Shown: positions 39,248 to 50,201, counted from the stretch's first letter. The stretch is 64,000 nt of DNA from Oleiphilaceae bacterium (GCA_022447365.1 JAKVBL010000012.1:1-64000), one strand, 5' to 3'. The notes: generated by a model not told the origin, from the letters alone. Numbers and translations are program-made.

Positions 39248-39801
39248 GAGAGCATTCCTTTATTGTCTTGCTGATAGTGAGCACGCCCTTTTAAGACCAA
39301 AATAGCTTTAGTCATCATGCCGAGAGCTGCGATACCAATAAAGATAAAAGAGATAGGTATTAACGATTTGATAATCCAGCGATAAGGTAGACCACCAGGG
39401 TCACCACTTCCCTCACCAATTGAATAGGCATCATGCGCAAAACTCGCTCCGTAATAGGTAACAAGTGCGACAAAAGGGAAAATGAAAATCAACGCACCCA
39501 CTAAATTCACAATAGCCTTACGCTGATCACTCCAGCCTTCGTAAAATATATCAACACGAACATGACCATCGCGCTGCATGGCGTAGGGGGTTCCTAACAA
39601 AAATACAGCCGCAAATAGATGCCACTCGAGCTCTTGCATGCCTATAGAGACATCATTAAAAACATAACGCATCACCACGTCGTAAAAGACGTTTAATAGC
39701 ATGAGCAACATCAAGATGCAGGCCACAAAGCCACATAGCGAAGTTGCCTTACGGCAAAACCAATCTAATCGTTCAATCATATAGAAAAAAGCCCGAACCA
39801 A
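39244..39801 (-). CDS. dctQ: TRAP transporter small permease, DctQ family
   Basis: Four-helix membrane subunit that links the binding protein with DctM; marks are ALFGSVACILMLLMLLNVFYD-type helix 1 and ELEWHLFAAVFLLGTPYAMQRDGHVRVD (residues about 60-85). The best start is TTG 39801: AAGGAG lies exactly eight bases upstream. The ATG at 39780 gives 178 residues but has only a U-run before it. The TTG lies in the loop of a terminator hairpin. Length is normal either way. Confidence 0.9.
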   Translation of the reverse strand: MVRAFFYMIERLDWFCRKATSLCGFVACILMLLMLLNVFYDVVMRYVFNDVSIGMQELEWHLFAAVFLLGTPYAMQRDGHVRVDIFYEGWSDQRKAIVNLVGALIFIFPFVALVTYYGASFAHDAYSIGEGSGDPGGLPYRWIIKSLIPISFIFIGIAALGMMTKAILVLKGRAHYQQDNKGMLS

Positions 39802-39810
39802 GGTTCGGGC
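39785..39810 (-). terminator. Hairpin with U-tract between dctP and dctQ, containing the dctQ start
   Basis: Minus strand GCCCGAACC-TT-GGTTCGGGC followed by TTTTTT. It has all parts of an intrinsic terminator and would lower dctQM transcripts relative to dctP. The TTG start of dctQ is in the loop and AAGGAG abuts the left stem. Confidence 0.85.
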
Positions 39811-39830
39811 TCCTTATACTCACTTCTTAC

Positions 39831-40934
39831 TTATTTTGTACTTTCAAGATACGCCTTGTCTGAAATCAAGGTCCAATCTCGTACTTTCGCCATATATTCT
39901 TGCTGGGAAGCAAGAACTTTCGCGGCAAACGGATCTGCTGCTGCATTCTCTTTAAGAAGCTCATCGTTTGCCTGAATAATGGCTGACATCACTTCTTCAG
40001 GGAAAGTTTTTACTAGAATGTTTGGATACTCTTCCTGCATCGTCGCCCAATTCTTACCACTTTCGTGCGTAGACTGGATATACATGTCATAGGCTGCTGT
40101 ACGCATGGCGATACGCAATATTTCTTGCAGGTCTGCCGGCAAACCTTCAAAAGTTTTACGATTCACTAAGAACTGCAATTCAGCACCAGGCTCATGCCAA
40201 CCGGTATAATAGTAAGGTGCGATTTTATGGAAGCCCATGCGCAAATCGAGAGATGGACCTACCCACTCAAGCGCATCAATAGTGCCTCGTTCAAGTGCTG
40301 TATAGAGCTCTCCCGGTGGGATATTCGTCGGTTTCGCACCGAGCTTTGCAAGCACTTCACCAGCAAAACCTGGGATACGCATTTTAAGACCTTGAAGGTC
40401 ATCTAGCGTTTTGATTTCCTTCTGGAACCAACCGCCCATTTGGTTAGACGTGTTACCGCCTGGGAAAGACATTAAGTTGTGCTGAGAGTACAGTTCATCC
40501 ATCAACTCCATACCACCACCGTAATAGAACCAGGCATACTGTTCTTGCGCCAACATTCCAAATGGCATGGTCGTGAAATACATCGTTGCAGGGATTTTCC
40601 CCTTCCAATAATAAGAAGCCGAATGCCCAAGGTCATACTGGCCTGACTTCACCATATCAAAAACACCAAAAGGCGCTTTATGTTTGTTGGAAGAATCTAT
40701 CGTAATCTGAAGGCGTCCGTCGGACATCTTGTCGACTAGTGTCGCGAGGTTTTTTGTAGCATCGCCAAAAATAGGGAAATTCGGTCCCCAAGTTTCAGCA
40801 AGCTTAAGAGTAATTGTTTCTGCTTTCGTTTCTACAACTGCTTGCTCTTGTGCTTGTTCGGCACATGCAATCAAGGTAACGAAACTAGCAACAAAAAGGG
40901 TTTTAATAAGCGTGGGTAGACCCAATACTTTCAT
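39831..40934 (-). CDS. TRAP substrate-binding protein, TakP-like (2-oxoacid) type
   Basis: 367-residue solute receptor. The signal has a lipobox (VTLIACAEQ, Cys24), so it may be a membrane-anchored lipoprotein, unusual for a gram-negative TRAP receptor. Family marks: LAETWGPNFPIF, GGNTSNQMGGWFQKEI, DDLQGLKMRIPG with the ligand Arg, and ALEWVGPSLDLRMGF; these resemble TakP, which binds pyruvate and other 2-oxoacids through sodium. The substrate is inferred from that similarity. It is first in dctPQM. Confidence 0.88.
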   Translation of the reverse strand: MKVLGLPTLIKTLFVASFVTLIACAEQAQEQAVVETKAETITLKLAETWGPNFPIFGDATKNLATLVDKMSDGRLQITIDSSNKHKAPFGVFDMVKSGQYDLGHSASYYWKGKIPATMYFTTMPFGMLAQEQYAWFYYGGGMELMDELYSQHNLMSFPGGNTSNQMGGWFQKEIKTLDDLQGLKMRIPGFAGEVLAKLGAKPTNIPPGELYTALERGTIDALEWVGPSLDLRMGFHKIAPYYYTGWHEPGAELQFLVNRKTFEGLPADLQEILRIAMRTAAYDMYIQSTHESGKNWATMQEEYPNILVKTFPEEVMSAIIQANDELLKENAAADPFAAKVLASQQEYMAKVRDWTLISDKAYLESTK

Positions 40935-40983
40935 GATAGCGTCCTTTTATTTTTGTTTGCGCAATAAGAAATTATCAGATGTT

Positions 40984-41003
40984 CGGAGGGATTTCACCCT
41001 CCG
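40984..41003. terminator. Hairpin between trpC and dctP
   Basis: Perfect stem CGGAGGG/CCCTCCG with a six-base loop, 36 bases after the trpC stop. No T-tract follows on the minus strand, so it is only a candidate terminator of the trp genes. Confidence 0.4.
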
Positions 41004-41038
41004 TAATAGGATTGTTCGTTAACTTGTAAAAATTGCCT

Positions 41039-41851
41039 TTAAAAAAACAATCTCGCCAACTCATCGCCAGGGTTTTCGGCTCGCATAAATGCTTCGCCAA
41101 CCAAAAAGGTATTCACCTGATTTTTGCGCATATCCTGAACGTCATCCAATGTATGAATACCGCTTTCGGTCACAACAATTCTATTTTCTGGGATGCTTTC
41201 AAGTAACTGATACGTGTTATCTAGGCTTACCTCAAAACTATGCAAATCGCGGTTATTAATGCCGATAAGCTTAGTATCAAGCGTAAGCGCAACGTCGAGT
41301 TCTTGTGCATTATGCACTTCGACCAATACATCTAAACCAAGCTCATGTGAGATACCTGAAAGTTCCTGCATCTGGTCTTTGGTTAAGCATGCAGCGATCA
41401 ACAACACACAATCTGCATTTACAACGCGGCTCTCATAAATTTGATATGGAGACACCATAAAATCTTTGCGAATGACTGGTAGAGAGACTGCATTACGCGC
41501 AAGTTGTAAATAATCTTCATGCCCTTGGAAGAAGTCTCTATCTGTTAAAACAGATAAACAGGCAGCACCTGCATTGTCATAAGACTGCGCAATCTCAGCA
41601 GGTCGGAAGTCTTCTCGAATCACACCTTTGCTTGGAGAAGCCTTCTTGATCTCTGCAATCACGGCTGACTGCTTAGATGCAAGCTTGGATTCAATCGATG
41701 CAACAAAGCCTCGACACTCTGGCTTATCAAGCGATTGTGCTTTTAGCTCGGTCAACACGAGCGCAGCACTGCGCTCCTCTACTTCTTCCCACTTACGCGC
41801 AACAATATTGCGCAGAATCGTTGGTGTGCTGTCATTCACTTTGCTGCTCAT
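41039..41851 (-). CDS. trpC: TrpC, indole-3-glycerol phosphate synthase
   Basis: Ring-closing step of tryptophan synthesis from CdRP. Monofunctional TIM barrel of 270 residues (no TrpF fusion, unlike E. coli). Catalytic residues are visible: Lys in [16 protein letters not shown], Lys in [17 protein letters not shown], Glu in [10 protein letters not shown], Asn in [13 protein letters not shown] and Glu/Ser in [12 protein letters not shown]. It lies 20 bases after trpD. Confidence 0.96.
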   Translation of the reverse strand: MSSKVNDSTPTILRNIVARKWEEVEERSAALVLTELKAQSLDKPECRGFVASIESKLASKQSAVIAEIKKASPSKGVIREDFRPAEIAQSYDNAGAACLSVLTDRDFFQGHEDYLQLARNAVSLPVIRKDFMVSPYQIYESRVVNADCVLLIAACLTKDQMQELSGISHELGLDVLVEVHNAQELDVALTLDTKLIGINNRDLHSFEVSLDNTYQLLESIPENRIVVTESGIHTLDDVQDMRKNQVNTFLVGEAFMRAENPGDELARLFF

Positions 41852-41871
41852 GTAACTTCTCGCTAATGCGT

Positions 41872-42909
41872 TTAATCTTCTTTAAATACTTGTGAGAAAC
41901 TCGCTAACTCACTCATTTTGGCTAAGGCCAAACCACTTCCGATCGCGTCTTCAGCCATTGACACACCAGCCTTCAACGAATCTGCTAGACCAGACACGTA
42001 TATCGCAGCAGCCGCATTGATCGTAATGATGTTACGCGCCTTCTGCGCGATATCGCCATCATCTTTGCCTAATGCTGACTTAATGAGAGCAAGACTTTGC
42101 CCCGCACTATCCACACTTAAATCAGTTAATGCTGCTTCTTGAATACCTAAGGCAGCAGGTCGAATTTCATATTCAATAACTTCGCCATCTCGCAATTCTG
42201 CAACATGGGTATTAGCCGCAATAGAAATTTCATCAAGGCCGTCGTCAGAATGCACCACCATCACATGCTCACTGCCAAGGCGATTTAATACTTCCGCCAT
42301 TGGACGGCAAAGTGCTTTCGAAAACACACCGATAATCTGGCGCTTTACACCAGCAGGATTTGTCATTGGCCCTAACATATTGAAAATCGTACGCATTGCT
42401 AATTCTTTGCGTGGGCCAATTGCATGACGCATCGCGCTATGGTGGGCTGGCGCAAACATAAATCCAACACCAATCTCTTGCACTGCGCGCGCAACTTGCT
42501 CAGGGCTTAAGCCCAAATTAACACCTGCAGCTTCAAGAAGATCAGCACTTCCGGTACTACTAGAAACACTACGATTACCATGCTTTGCAACGCTGCCCCC
42601 TGCGGCTGCAACTACAAAGGCAGATGCAGTCGATACGTTAAACAAATTAGAGCCATCACCACCAGTTCCACAGGTATCAACTAAGTGCTGAGCATCAACA
42701 TTTACAGAGGCAGACAAATCACGCATCACTTGCGCTGCACCGGTAATTTCGTCAATCGACTCGCCTTTCATACGCAACGCAATCAATAGAGCACCAATCT
42801 GCGCATCGGTCGCTTCGCCCGTCATTACCGTCTGCATCACGGCTTTCATATCTTCTGTTGATAGGCTTTGCCCCTCAACAATCTGAGCAATTGCATCTTT
42901 AATATCCAT
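41872..42909 (-). CDS. trpD: TrpD, anthranilate phosphoribosyltransferase
   Basis: Transfers phosphoribose from PRPP to anthranilate. 345 residues, monofunctional. The glycine-rich [20 protein letters not shown] (about 78-98) is the PRPP-binding loop and [19 protein letters not shown] the adjacent anthranilate site. It lies between trpG and trpC in the conserved pseudomonad order. Confidence 0.96.
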   Translation of the reverse strand: MDIKDAIAQIVEGQSLSTEDMKAVMQTVMTGEATDAQIGALLIALRMKGESIDEITGAAQVMRDLSASVNVDAQHLVDTCGTGGDGSNLFNVSTASAFVVAAAGGSVAKHGNRSVSSSTGSADLLEAAGVNLGLSPEQVARAVQEIGVGFMFAPAHHSAMRHAIGPRKELAMRTIFNMLGPMTNPAGVKRQIIGVFSKALCRPMAEVLNRLGSEHVMVVHSDDGLDEISIAANTHVAELRDGEVIEYEIRPAALGIQEAALTDLSVDSAGQSLALIKSALGKDDGDIAQKARNIITINAAAAIYVSGLADSLKAGVSMAEDAIGSGLALAKMSELASFSQVFKED

Positions 42910-42938
42910 GGCTAGTCTCTCTTATTGTTGGTGTTTGC

Positions 42939-43523
42939 TTATGACTCGCGCTTCAAAAAATTATCAAGCAACTCGTGACCGCATTCAGTCAAAATTGATT
43001 CTGGGTGAAATTGCACCCCTTCAACATCTAGGGTTTTATGGCGCACACCCATTATCTCTTCCATTGAACCATCCTCATGTTCGGTCCACGCAGTAATTTC
43101 TAGGCAATCAGGAAGCGCATCTTTATCAATCACTAAAGAATGGTATCGCGTTGCTGTCACTGGGTTAGGTAAACCTTTAAATACACCTTCATTGTTATGA
43201 TGCACTGGAGATGTCTTCCCATGCATAACTTGGCCAGCACGGATAATAGATCCACCAAAAGCTTGTCCAATACTTTGATGTCCTAGGCAAATGCCAAAGA
43301 TAGGGAGTTTGCCTTTAAAATGCTCGAGTACTTGCAGTGAAACACCAGCTTCATTTGGCGTACATGGGCCCGGAGAAATCACGATTTTCTCGGGGTTCAG
43401 CGCTTCGATTTCTTTAATAGTGATTTCATCATTTCGATAAACTCGCACATCGGCGCCTAATTCACCTAGATATTGCACGACGTTGTATGTAAAGGAGTCA
43501 TAGTTATCAATCATTAACAACAT
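42939..43523 (-). CDS. trpG: TrpG, anthranilate synthase glutaminase subunit
   Basis: Class I glutamine amidotransferase of 194 residues that supplies ammonia to TrpE. The nucleophile is Cys79-80 region in [16 protein letters not shown], with His and Glu of the triad in VQFHPESIL near the end. The start overlaps the trpE stop by one base (TAATG). The separate small subunit is usual in pseudomonads; it may also serve aminodeoxychorismate synthase. Confidence 0.94.
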   Translation of the reverse strand: MLLMIDNYDSFTYNVVQYLGELGADVRVYRNDEITIKEIEALNPEKIVISPGPCTPNEAGVSLQVLEHFKGKLPIFGICLGHQSIGQAFGGSIIRAGQVMHGKTSPVHHNNEGVFKGLPNPVTATRYHSLVIDKDALPDCLEITAWTEHEDGSMEEIMGVRHKTLDVEGVQFHPESILTECGHELLDNFLKRES

Positions 43524-45034
43524 TACTTATCCCCCTTTGCAGATTCATTAGAAACACTGTCTACACCTTGCGTTGCCATTGCCACAGCTCTGAATACGGC
43601 TCGCCCTTTATTCATGGTTTCTTCCCACTCGTTTAAAGGCACTGAATCTGCAACGACACCGGCTCCAGCTTGAATATGAAGCACATCATCTTTAATCACG
43701 GCTGTTCGAATCGCGATTGCAGTGTCCATATTGCCGCTCCAAGACAAATATCCGACTGCGCCGCCATATACACCACGCTTCACTGGCTCTAACTCATCAA
43801 TTATTTCCATTGCGCGAATCTTAGGCGCTCCGCTTAATGTGCCGGCAGGAAATGTTGCTCTAAGAACATCCATGGCTGAGCAACCATCTTTCAGCTCACC
43901 AGTCACATTAGAGACGATGTGCATGACATGCGAATAACGTTCAACAATCATTTTGTCCGTGAGCGAAACTTTTCCAGTTTTCGCGACACGCCCAACATCA
44001 TTACGTCCCAGATCGATCAGCATCAAGTGTTCTGCGAGCTCCTTAGGATCAGCTAAAAGATCTTGCTCTAAAGCCAAGTCTTCTGCTTCGGTCATACCGC
44101 GCTTTCGTGTACCTGCAATAGGACGGACCGTGACTAGCCCATCTTCGACACGTGCCAATATTTCTGGTGAAGAACCCACAACATGAAAGTCGCCTAAGTT
44201 TAGGAAATACATATATGGCGACGGGTTCAAGCAACGTAAAGCGCGATATAAATCGAGTGGCGCAGCTTTATAAGGAATAGACATACGCTGAGCGAGCACA
44301 GTCTGCATGACATCGCCGGCCAGCACATAATCTTTAATACGATCTACAGCCGCTTCAAATTTTGGCTGTTCAAAACCTGAAACAAAATCTTCTTCTGAAA
44401 CAGACTGAGCCTCACCTGCTTGCGCGGGCGCTGATGCCTGCATCGTTCTTAAACGATGAACGAGAACACCCAACACAGACTCAGCGACCTCGTAGCTCCC
44501 ATCCACACTTGGATCTTCATGATGAATCAATATCAATTTGCCGCTGAGATTATCAAATACGACCAACTGATCAGAAACCATGAGAAGAATATCTGGCGTA
44601 CCAAGCGGATCTTCTGGGCAAGAGTGAGCAAGCTTCGGTTCGACATAACGAATAATGTCATACCCAAAATAACCCACTAAGCCACCATTAAAACGCGGAA
44701 GCCCCTCTATTTCTGGAACACGAAAACGAGATTGGAACTCTTCAACAAAAGCCAATGGATCGGAATGCTCGAATGACTCCGTAACCTCACCATCTACTTC
44801 AAGATGAATCGTCTTCCCCCAGACTTTCAAAACCTGTCTACAAGGCAAACCAATAATGGAGTATCGCCCCCACTTCTCGCCGCCCTGTACAGACTCTAAC
44901 AAGTAACTGTATGGGCCATCCGAGAGTTTCAAATAACTACTGAGCGGGGTATCTAAATCAGCAAGAACTTCGCGTACAACTGGCACGCGGTTATAGCCGT
45001 CTCCGGCAAAGGCATAAAATTGTTCTGCGTTCAT
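43523..45034 (-). CDS. trpE: TrpE, anthranilate synthase component I
   Basis: Converts chorismate to anthranilate with ammonia from TrpG. 503 residues. The chorismate-binding domain covers about 220-485, with [47 protein letters not shown] and [13 protein letters not shown]. The N-terminal part has the feedback-inhibition [17 protein letters not shown] motif. The 206 bases upstream (45035-45240) show a TTAGCGCTAA palindrome but no leader peptide with Trp codons, so attenuation is not evident. Confidence 0.95.
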   Translation of the reverse strand: MNAEQFYAFAGDGYNRVPVVREVLADLDTPLSSYLKLSDGPYSYLLESVQGGEKWGRYSIIGLPCRQVLKVWGKTIHLEVDGEVTESFEHSDPLAFVEEFQSRFRVPEIEGLPRFNGGLVGYFGYDIIRYVEPKLAHSCPEDPLGTPDILLMVSDQLVVFDNLSGKLILIHHEDPSVDGSYEVAESVLGVLVHRLRTMQASAPAQAGEAQSVSEEDFVSGFEQPKFEAAVDRIKDYVLAGDVMQTVLAQRMSIPYKAAPLDLYRALRCLNPSPYMYFLNLGDFHVVGSSPEILARVEDGLVTVRPIAGTRKRGMTEAEDLALEQDLLADPKELAEHLMLIDLGRNDVGRVAKTGKVSLTDKMIVERYSHVMHIVSNVTGELKDGCSAMDVLRATFPAGTLSGAPKIRAMEIIDELEPVKRGVYGGAVGYLSWSGNMDTAIAIRTAVIKDDVLHIQAGAGVVADSVPLNEWEETMNKGRAVFRAVAMATQGVDSVSNESAKGDK

Positions 45035-45240
45035 GGTATTTCCTTGACTGGCGATCTTTGGGCAAAGTGTTATGTGGTAAGTTACAGCTGCTCAAAATCG
45101 CCATCGAAATGAAGCAGAGAAGCTCCATTGAGAGGGACTAGATATTAATGAAAAATCCGAACAAATCGTCATGACCGACACTTAGCGCTAATGCGTCAAA
45201 TTCTGTTTGCATTGTAGTGTGTTTACACAGTTGAGTGAGA

Positions 45241-45894
45241 TTAACTCAGCTCTGAAAGCGAATCAACAAAGGCATCCAGATTCCTTGCGTCAATTGGCAG
45301 ACCGTGATTATAACCATAGCTTACACCGACAACTTTCACTCCTGCACGGTGAGCCGCTTGAAAATCGTTAATCGAATCACCAACCAACACTGACGCATCT
45401 TCTGAAACGCCAAAATGCGCCATGCAATGCTGAAGAGGCAGAGGGTTTGGCTTACGCTCTTGTGTCGTATCACCACCAACCAACATATCAACCACTAAAC
45501 CCTTTTGATCTATCAGCACCCTCGCAGGGGCTTCAGGCTTATTGGTCACAATGGCAACAAAGCATCCTGCTTCTTTGAGTTGCGCAAGCAAAGCAAGCGT
45601 TCCTTCATAAAGCTCTGAATGCTGCCCATTAATTTCTGAATAATGCTTATAGAAAAGCTCCAATACGCGATGTAAGTCGAAGTGGGAACCGCTCACATCG
45701 AGAGTTTGCTGAAGCGCTCTATTAACGAGAACTTCAGCCCCATTACCAACCCATAAACGACAATCGTCCAATGAAACTAATGGATACCCCGCCTCTTCAA
45801 GAGACAAATTCAACGCAATATGTAAATCAAGCGCACTATCGACTAAGGTCCCGTCTAGATCGAACATCACTAATTGAAAGTCACTCAGTTTCAT
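45241..45894 (-). CDS. gph: Gph, phosphoglycolate phosphatase
   Basis: HAD-family phosphatase that removes 2-phosphoglycolate. 217 residues. Motif I MFDLDGTLVDSALD (Asp11 and Asp13 region), motif II VAIVTNKP, then Lys in QERKPNPLP and motif IV VLVGDSINDFQAAHRAG. It is downstream of rpe and upstream of trpE, the conserved rpe-gph-trpE order. Confidence 0.92.
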   Translation of the reverse strand: MKLSDFQLVMFDLDGTLVDSALDLHIALNLSLEEAGYPLVSLDDCRLWVGNGAEVLVNRALQQTLDVSGSHFDLHRVLELFYKHYSEINGQHSELYEGTLALLAQLKEAGCFVAIVTNKPEAPARVLIDQKGLVVDMLVGGDTTQERKPNPLPLQHCMAHFGVSEDASVLVGDSINDFQAAHRAGVKVVGVSYGYNHGLPIDARNLDAFVDSLSELS

Positions 45895-45920
45895 TTGCGC
45901 GTTATCCCTAAGAAAGCCAA

Positions 45921-46598
45921 TTAGCCTAGTTTTGCAGCCGCCAATTCAGCACGCATTTGATCGATCGTCACTTTGTAATCATCAGTATTGAAAATCGCTG
46001 ACCCTGCAACAAAGGTATCTGCGCCAGCTTCTGCAATCTCTCGAATGTTATTGACCTTTACACCACCATCGATCTCTAACTGGATATCAAAACCGCTTTC
46101 AATAATTTTTTGCTTCACTAACTTGAGCTTATCGAGCGTGCTCGGGATGAATTTTTGACCACCAAATCCTGGATTCACCGACATTAAAAGAATCATATCC
46201 AACTTATCCATCACATGATCAAGATAATGCAGCGGTGTTGCAGGATTAAATACCAAACCTGCTTTGCAGCCACCGTCTTTGATCATCTGTAAAGAGCGAT
46301 CAATGTGCTGAGACGCCTCTGGATGAAACGTAATGTAAGTAGCCCCAGCCTCAATAAATTGACCAATCAAATCATCGACAGGTTGAACCATCAAATGGAC
46401 ATCAATCGGCGCCTTGATACCGTAATCACGCAGAGCTTTACACACCATTGGGCCAATCGTTAAATTCGGCACATAGTGGTTATCCATTACATCAAAGTGC
46501 ACAATATCTGCGCCCGACTCTAAAACTTGCTCAACTTCTTCTCCAAGTCTTGCAAAGTCGGCCGATAAAATAGATGGAGCAATTTTGAATTCTGGCAT
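45921..46598 (-). CDS. rpe: Rpe, ribulose-phosphate 3-epimerase
   Basis: Pentose phosphate pathway enzyme, a TIM barrel of 225 residues. The start was set to ATG 46598 ([19 protein letters not shown]); a longer frame to 46655 is not family-like. Metal and catalytic residues: [36 protein letters not shown] and [12 protein letters not shown]. It is divergent from the DUF3530 gene, with starts 39 bases apart. Confidence 0.96.
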   Translation of the reverse strand: MPEFKIAPSILSADFARLGEEVEQVLESGADIVHFDVMDNHYVPNLTIGPMVCKALRDYGIKAPIDVHLMVQPVDDLIGQFIEAGATYITFHPEASQHIDRSLQMIKDGGCKAGLVFNPATPLHYLDHVMDKLDMILLMSVNPGFGGQKFIPSTLDKLKLVKQKIIESGFDIQLEIDGGVKVNNIREIAEAGADTFVAGSAIFNTDDYKVTIDQMRAELAAAKLG

Positions 46599-46637
46599 GA
46601 CAACCTCAATCAGTAAGGGAACAGGTGTTTGCGCGCA

Positions 46638-47786
46638 ATGTATGCAATCAATCACAAAATAACAAGCAAGATACTGTCAAATCTAAGAATAATTTGTCTT
46701 AGCCTTATTGTTAGCGCCAATACTCTCGCCCAAGAAACTAGCTCTGGTCTTGCTCAGTCGAATGAAAACACATCTCAAGAAGCGCCCGAACAAGCCCCCT
46801 CAGCAGAAGAAACGCGCCCAACGCTACCAGCGTTAATTCAACAGGAACGCGCATTTACCAAACTTCTTGCTGCGGCCAGCCCAGAAAACCAAGTTACCTG
46901 GCTAGACATTAAATACCCAGGATCAGCGAGCTCTCATCAAAGCCTTGCCTTAAACATTAAACCTAAAAGCCCGATTACTCAGGGCGCAGCTTTAATCATC
47001 CCGAACACCTCGCAGCATGCAGACTGGCCTAATATCGTTCGTTCCTTGCGGGAGTATCTTCCGTTTACCGGATGGCAGACTTTATCGATCAGCCTTCCCA
47101 CGTTTGAGTTGAGCTCAACCCCTCAGCGTGAATTAGAGACGAAGTCTTTTGACTCCTTCCCTGCCAACGAAGCAATAACAAAGGCCACTTTATTGGGAAG
47201 CCGAGCCCAAAAAGCACCAGAAGCAGAATCACCTTCCACTGAAGATGCAGAAGCAGAACCTGCGGCTGAGCCCGAAGAATCAGAGAGCGTCGATATCAAT
47301 CTTAAAGAAGACGAAGAACTTTCAACAAAAATTGGCCCTTATCACAACAGGGCAATCGTGCATATTCAAGCGGGCATGAATTATCTTGCAAGCCAAGGCT
47401 TTCAAAACATAGCGCTGATTGCCATTGGAGAGAGCGCGGGGCTCGCAATTGATTTCATTCAAAGCAAAGAGTCAGAAATTTCAGACAAAGGATTTGCGCT
47501 CATATTTATTGCGCCAGAGTTAAATCAGCACCAAAACATCGAACTATCTAGCGAACTAGGCGCAGGATTTCCGGCACCCATCCTCGATATATACGAATCT
47601 TCCCCCAAAGCAAAAGATAAAGCCCGACTACGTAATGCTGGCGCTCGTGTTGGCGGCTTTGCCAACTACAGACAATTAAAACTAAGCGCCCCTAAAGGCA
47701 GCGGTTCGGAAGGATTCCTAGAAAAAAGGATTAGCGATTGGTTAAATCGCTACTCGCCCGGACAAGAACAGGCTAGCGCTCAATAG
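46638..47786 (+). CDS. DUF3530-family secreted alpha/beta-hydrolase-like protein
   Basis: About 382 residues from ATG 46638. A signal peptide is present ([16 protein letters not shown]). The mature part begins with an acidic/Gln/Pro linker, then DUF3530 features: [33 protein letters not shown], and a nucleophile-elbow-like [16 protein letters not shown] near 268-283. An acidic insert (about 190-230, rich in Glu and Pro) is unusual. Function is unknown. The end overlaps the convergent DUF4124 gene by 14 bases. Confidence 0.75.
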   Translation: MYAINHKITSKILSNLRIICLSLIVSANTLAQETSSGLAQSNENTSQEAPEQAPSAEETRPTLPALIQQERAFTKLLAAASPENQVTWLDIKYPGSASSHQSLALNIKPKSPITQGAALIIPNTSQHADWPNIVRSLREYLPFTGWQTLSISLPTFELSSTPQRELETKSFDSFPANEAITKATLLGSRAQKAPEAESPSTEDAEAEPAAEPEESESVDINLKEDEELSTKIGPYHNRAIVHIQAGMNYLASQGFQNIALIAIGESAGLAIDFIQSKESEISDKGFALIFIAPELNQHQNIELSSELGAGFPAPILDIYESSPKAKDKARLRNAGARVGGFANYRQLKLSAPKGSGSEGFLEKRISDWLNRYSPGQEQASAQ

Positions 47787-48414
47787 GAAAGTCTTTTGCT
47801 TTGGTGCCGGTTAGAACTTCGAGCCGATTTACGACAACAGTAAACTCACTGAAAATTTGCTGGTAAGACGCTTGACTCTGCTCAATCACGCTTTGAGAAA
47901 CAGCAATTTCTTTTTTTGCCATTTCGATATCGTCTAAAATTCGCTTACCTACCTTTTTACCGCTTCGTTGAATGTTTGCCGCTTGCTCTTCGCTTTTTGT
48001 AATGAGATTTTTAGACGCTTCAATAGCCGCTTTTCGCGAAACAATCACTGCATCTATTTCAGCTAGACGACGATTCATAATGCTCACAACAGCATCAGGC
48101 GTGCCGTATTGTTTAAGAAGCTTTTGGTCCTCTTCAGCTTGTTTCGCTGAAGCAAGTTCTTCTTGCTTCTTTTTTTCTGCGGCTTCATCGCGCTCGCGAA
48201 TCTGCTCTTCGGTCAACGCAGGCGGGATACGCTGAACTAATCGGCCTTGAGCATTTAAAATATCGTAGCCTTTAGAAACTAAGTGTGGAGGAATCGAAGC
48301 AGCCATCACGGTTTTGCCGTTATCGTCTTTGTAACGATATAACTGCATTGCCGATGCTGCTGTCGTAACTAACATCCCGACAACAACAAAAATTAATAGA
48401 CAACTTCGATTCAT
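47773..48414 (-). CDS. DUF4124 protein with coiled-coil
   Basis: 213 residues from ATG 48414 (GTG 48429 adds five). Signal peptide LLIFVVVGMLVTTAASA, then the DUF4124-like module LYRYKDDNGKTVMAASIPP, then a long charged helix (about 70-180, EEQIRERDEAAEKKKQEEL) that looks coiled-coil. Second DUF4124 gene in the window, otherwise unrelated. Function unknown, envelope location likely. Confidence 0.75.
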   Translation of the reverse strand: MNRSCLLIFVVVGMLVTTAASAMQLYRYKDDNGKTVMAASIPPHLVSKGYDILNAQGRLVQRIPPALTEEQIRERDEAAEKKKQEELASAKQAEEDQKLLKQYGTPDAVVSIMNRRLAEIDAVIVSRKAAIEASKNLITKSEEQAANIQRSGKKVGKRILDDIEMAKKEIAVSQSVIEQSQASYQQIFSEFTVVVNRLEVLTGTKAKDFPIER

Positions 48415-48507
48415 TTTTATTCCACTCACATTCTTTATGAATTCAGCACTTTATAGCCTTTCAATAAACTATAGCCATGCTTTCAAAAAGCGCCTCGTTA
48501 CAAACCG

Positions 48508-49167
48508 TTATATTCCGTAACGATCTCTATACGCGGCAACACTGTCTGCGTACTCTACAAGCCTTGCATCGTTTGAGATGAAGTCTAATATTTGAGCCAG
48601 GTTGACGATGCTAAGAACAGGAATATTGAAATCACGCTCAACTTCCTGAATTGCCGATAATTCGCCTTGGCCTTTCTCTTGACGGTCCAACGCAATGATA
48701 ACACCGGCAGGCTCAGCACCAGCAGCTTTGATGATTTGTATAACTTCACGGATGGCAGTTCCGGCAGTGATAACATCGTCAATGATCATGACCTTTCCGG
48801 TGAGCGATGCACCAACGATCATACCGCCTTCGCCATGATCTTTTGCTTCTTTTCGATTGAAAGCAAATGGACGATTATCCTGCAACAAAGAAGATAACTG
48901 CACAGCAGTTGCCGCACCTAATGGAATACCTTTGTAAGCTGGACCAAACAACACATCAAAGTCAGCAGATGCATCATGTAAAGTTTGAGCGTAGAACTCG
49001 CCTAATTTAGCGAGAGAAAGACCATCGTCGAATAAACCTGCATTGAAGAAATACGGGCTTACACGTCCAGACTTAAGTGTAAACTCGCCAAACTTAAGAA
49101 CATTTTTTTGAAGGGCAAATTCAATAAATTCACGTTGATGTGGTTTAAGAGTTTGGTTCGACGACAT
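48508..49167 (-). CDS. pyrE: PyrE, orotate phosphoribosyltransferase
   Basis: Converts orotate to OMP in pyrimidine synthesis. 219 residues. PRPP-binding motif [16 protein letters not shown] (about 126-141), with the catalytic loop [16 protein letters not shown] (about 103-118). It is divergent from crc, the classical Pseudomonas arrangement. Confidence 0.96.
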   Translation of the reverse strand: MSSNQTLKPHQREFIEFALQKNVLKFGEFTLKSGRVSPYFFNAGLFDDGLSLAKLGEFYAQTLHDASADFDVLFGPAYKGIPLGAATAVQLSSLLQDNRPFAFNRKEAKDHGEGGMIVGASLTGKVMIIDDVITAGTAIREVIQIIKAAGAEPAGVIIALDRQEKGQGELSAIQEVERDFNIPVLSIVNLAQILDFISNDARLVEYADSVAAYRDRYGI

Positions 49168-49258
49168 AGATAAAGCCTTAATGTAAATATTTTCGGTTAT
49201 TTCTTTTCAAAAAATGTGAATTGAGTATCATACCACGCGTTCAAATTAAGGGGCAGAT

Positions 49259-50032
49259 ATGCGTGTAGTATCAATCAGCGTAAATGGCTTGAAGCAAGCT
49301 GCTGAACTAGGTTTTTATGAATGGATGCAAGAAATCGATGCCGATGTAGTTTGCGTCCAAGACATTCGCGGTAAAGTCTACGACTTTGATGATGACATTT
49401 ACCACCCACCAGGTTACGAAGTTTACTTCCTTGATGCCGAGTTTCCAGAAGATGGCGGCGTTGCCATATATACGCGCCACTTCCCTAAAGCCATTATGTA
49501 TGGTTTCGCTTACGAACCAGCAGATCGCCAAGGCCGCTTTATTCAAGCAGACTTTGATAACGTCAGCGTAGCCTCAATGCTTGCCCCCGGAGCTATGCAC
49601 AACGCTGAACAGCAAGAAGATCAAGATAAATTCATGGAAGTATTCCAAGACCATCTTGAAAAATGTCTGCGTAAGCGCCGACAGTTCATTTATACCGGAA
49701 ACTTCCAATCAGCCCATCAAGTCACCGATGCGAGCAAGTACTACCACGACCGAGAGGCGGCCGGATTTCTAGCGCATGAACGCGAGTGGTTTGATAAAAG
49801 CTTTGACGAACTCGGCTATGTCGATGCTTTTCGTCAGGTCAACAAACACAAAGGTGAGTACACATATTGGCCAAAAGAGGCTGGTGAAGAGCAAAGCGAA
49901 GCAGGGATTCGAACAGACTTTCAAATCACTAGCGCAACGGTCAGCAATGTCATTGAGGATGGTTTTATCGACTACGACACGCGGTTTTCAGATCATGCTC
50001 CAGTGATCATCGACTACGACATCATCATGTAA
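49259..50032 (+). CDS. crc: Crc, catabolite repression control protein
   Basis: ExoIII-fold protein that with Hfq represses translation of genes for less preferred carbon sources. 257 residues. It lacks the nuclease residues: the metal-ligand Glu position reads VCVQDIRG and the usual GDFN reads TGNFQ, while FSDHAPVIIDYD remains. The pattern MRVVSISVNGLKQAAELGF and adjacency to pyrE point to Crc rather than to an active Xth. Ribosome site AGGGGC is upstream. Confidence 0.93.
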   Translation: MRVVSISVNGLKQAAELGFYEWMQEIDADVVCVQDIRGKVYDFDDDIYHPPGYEVYFLDAEFPEDGGVAIYTRHFPKAIMYGFAYEPADRQGRFIQADFDNVSVASMLAPGAMHNAEQQEDQDKFMEVFQDHLEKCLRKRRQFIYTGNFQSAHQVTDASKYYHDREAAGFLAHEREWFDKSFDELGYVDAFRQVNKHKGEYTYWPKEAGEEQSEAGIRTDFQITSATVSNVIEDGFIDYDTRFSDHAPVIIDYDIIM

Positions 50033-50201
50033 CTGAGAATTAGCACGGACGCTAACTCTTACCCTTCATTTAAATCTTCTTTTCACTCGCGGTTACTCTG
50101 CAACTTAGATCAGAATACCACCCATTTTCAGATTAAGAGCAAAGCGCATCACGACACTTCGCTCTAGTCCGCGAACGTAGCTAAGTTCTGACAATTCAGT
50201 A

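Noticed and set aside
45035-45240. Possible trp leader peptide or attenuator before trpE
   Set aside because: No short frame with consecutive Trp codons and no U-tract hairpin was found on the minus strand.
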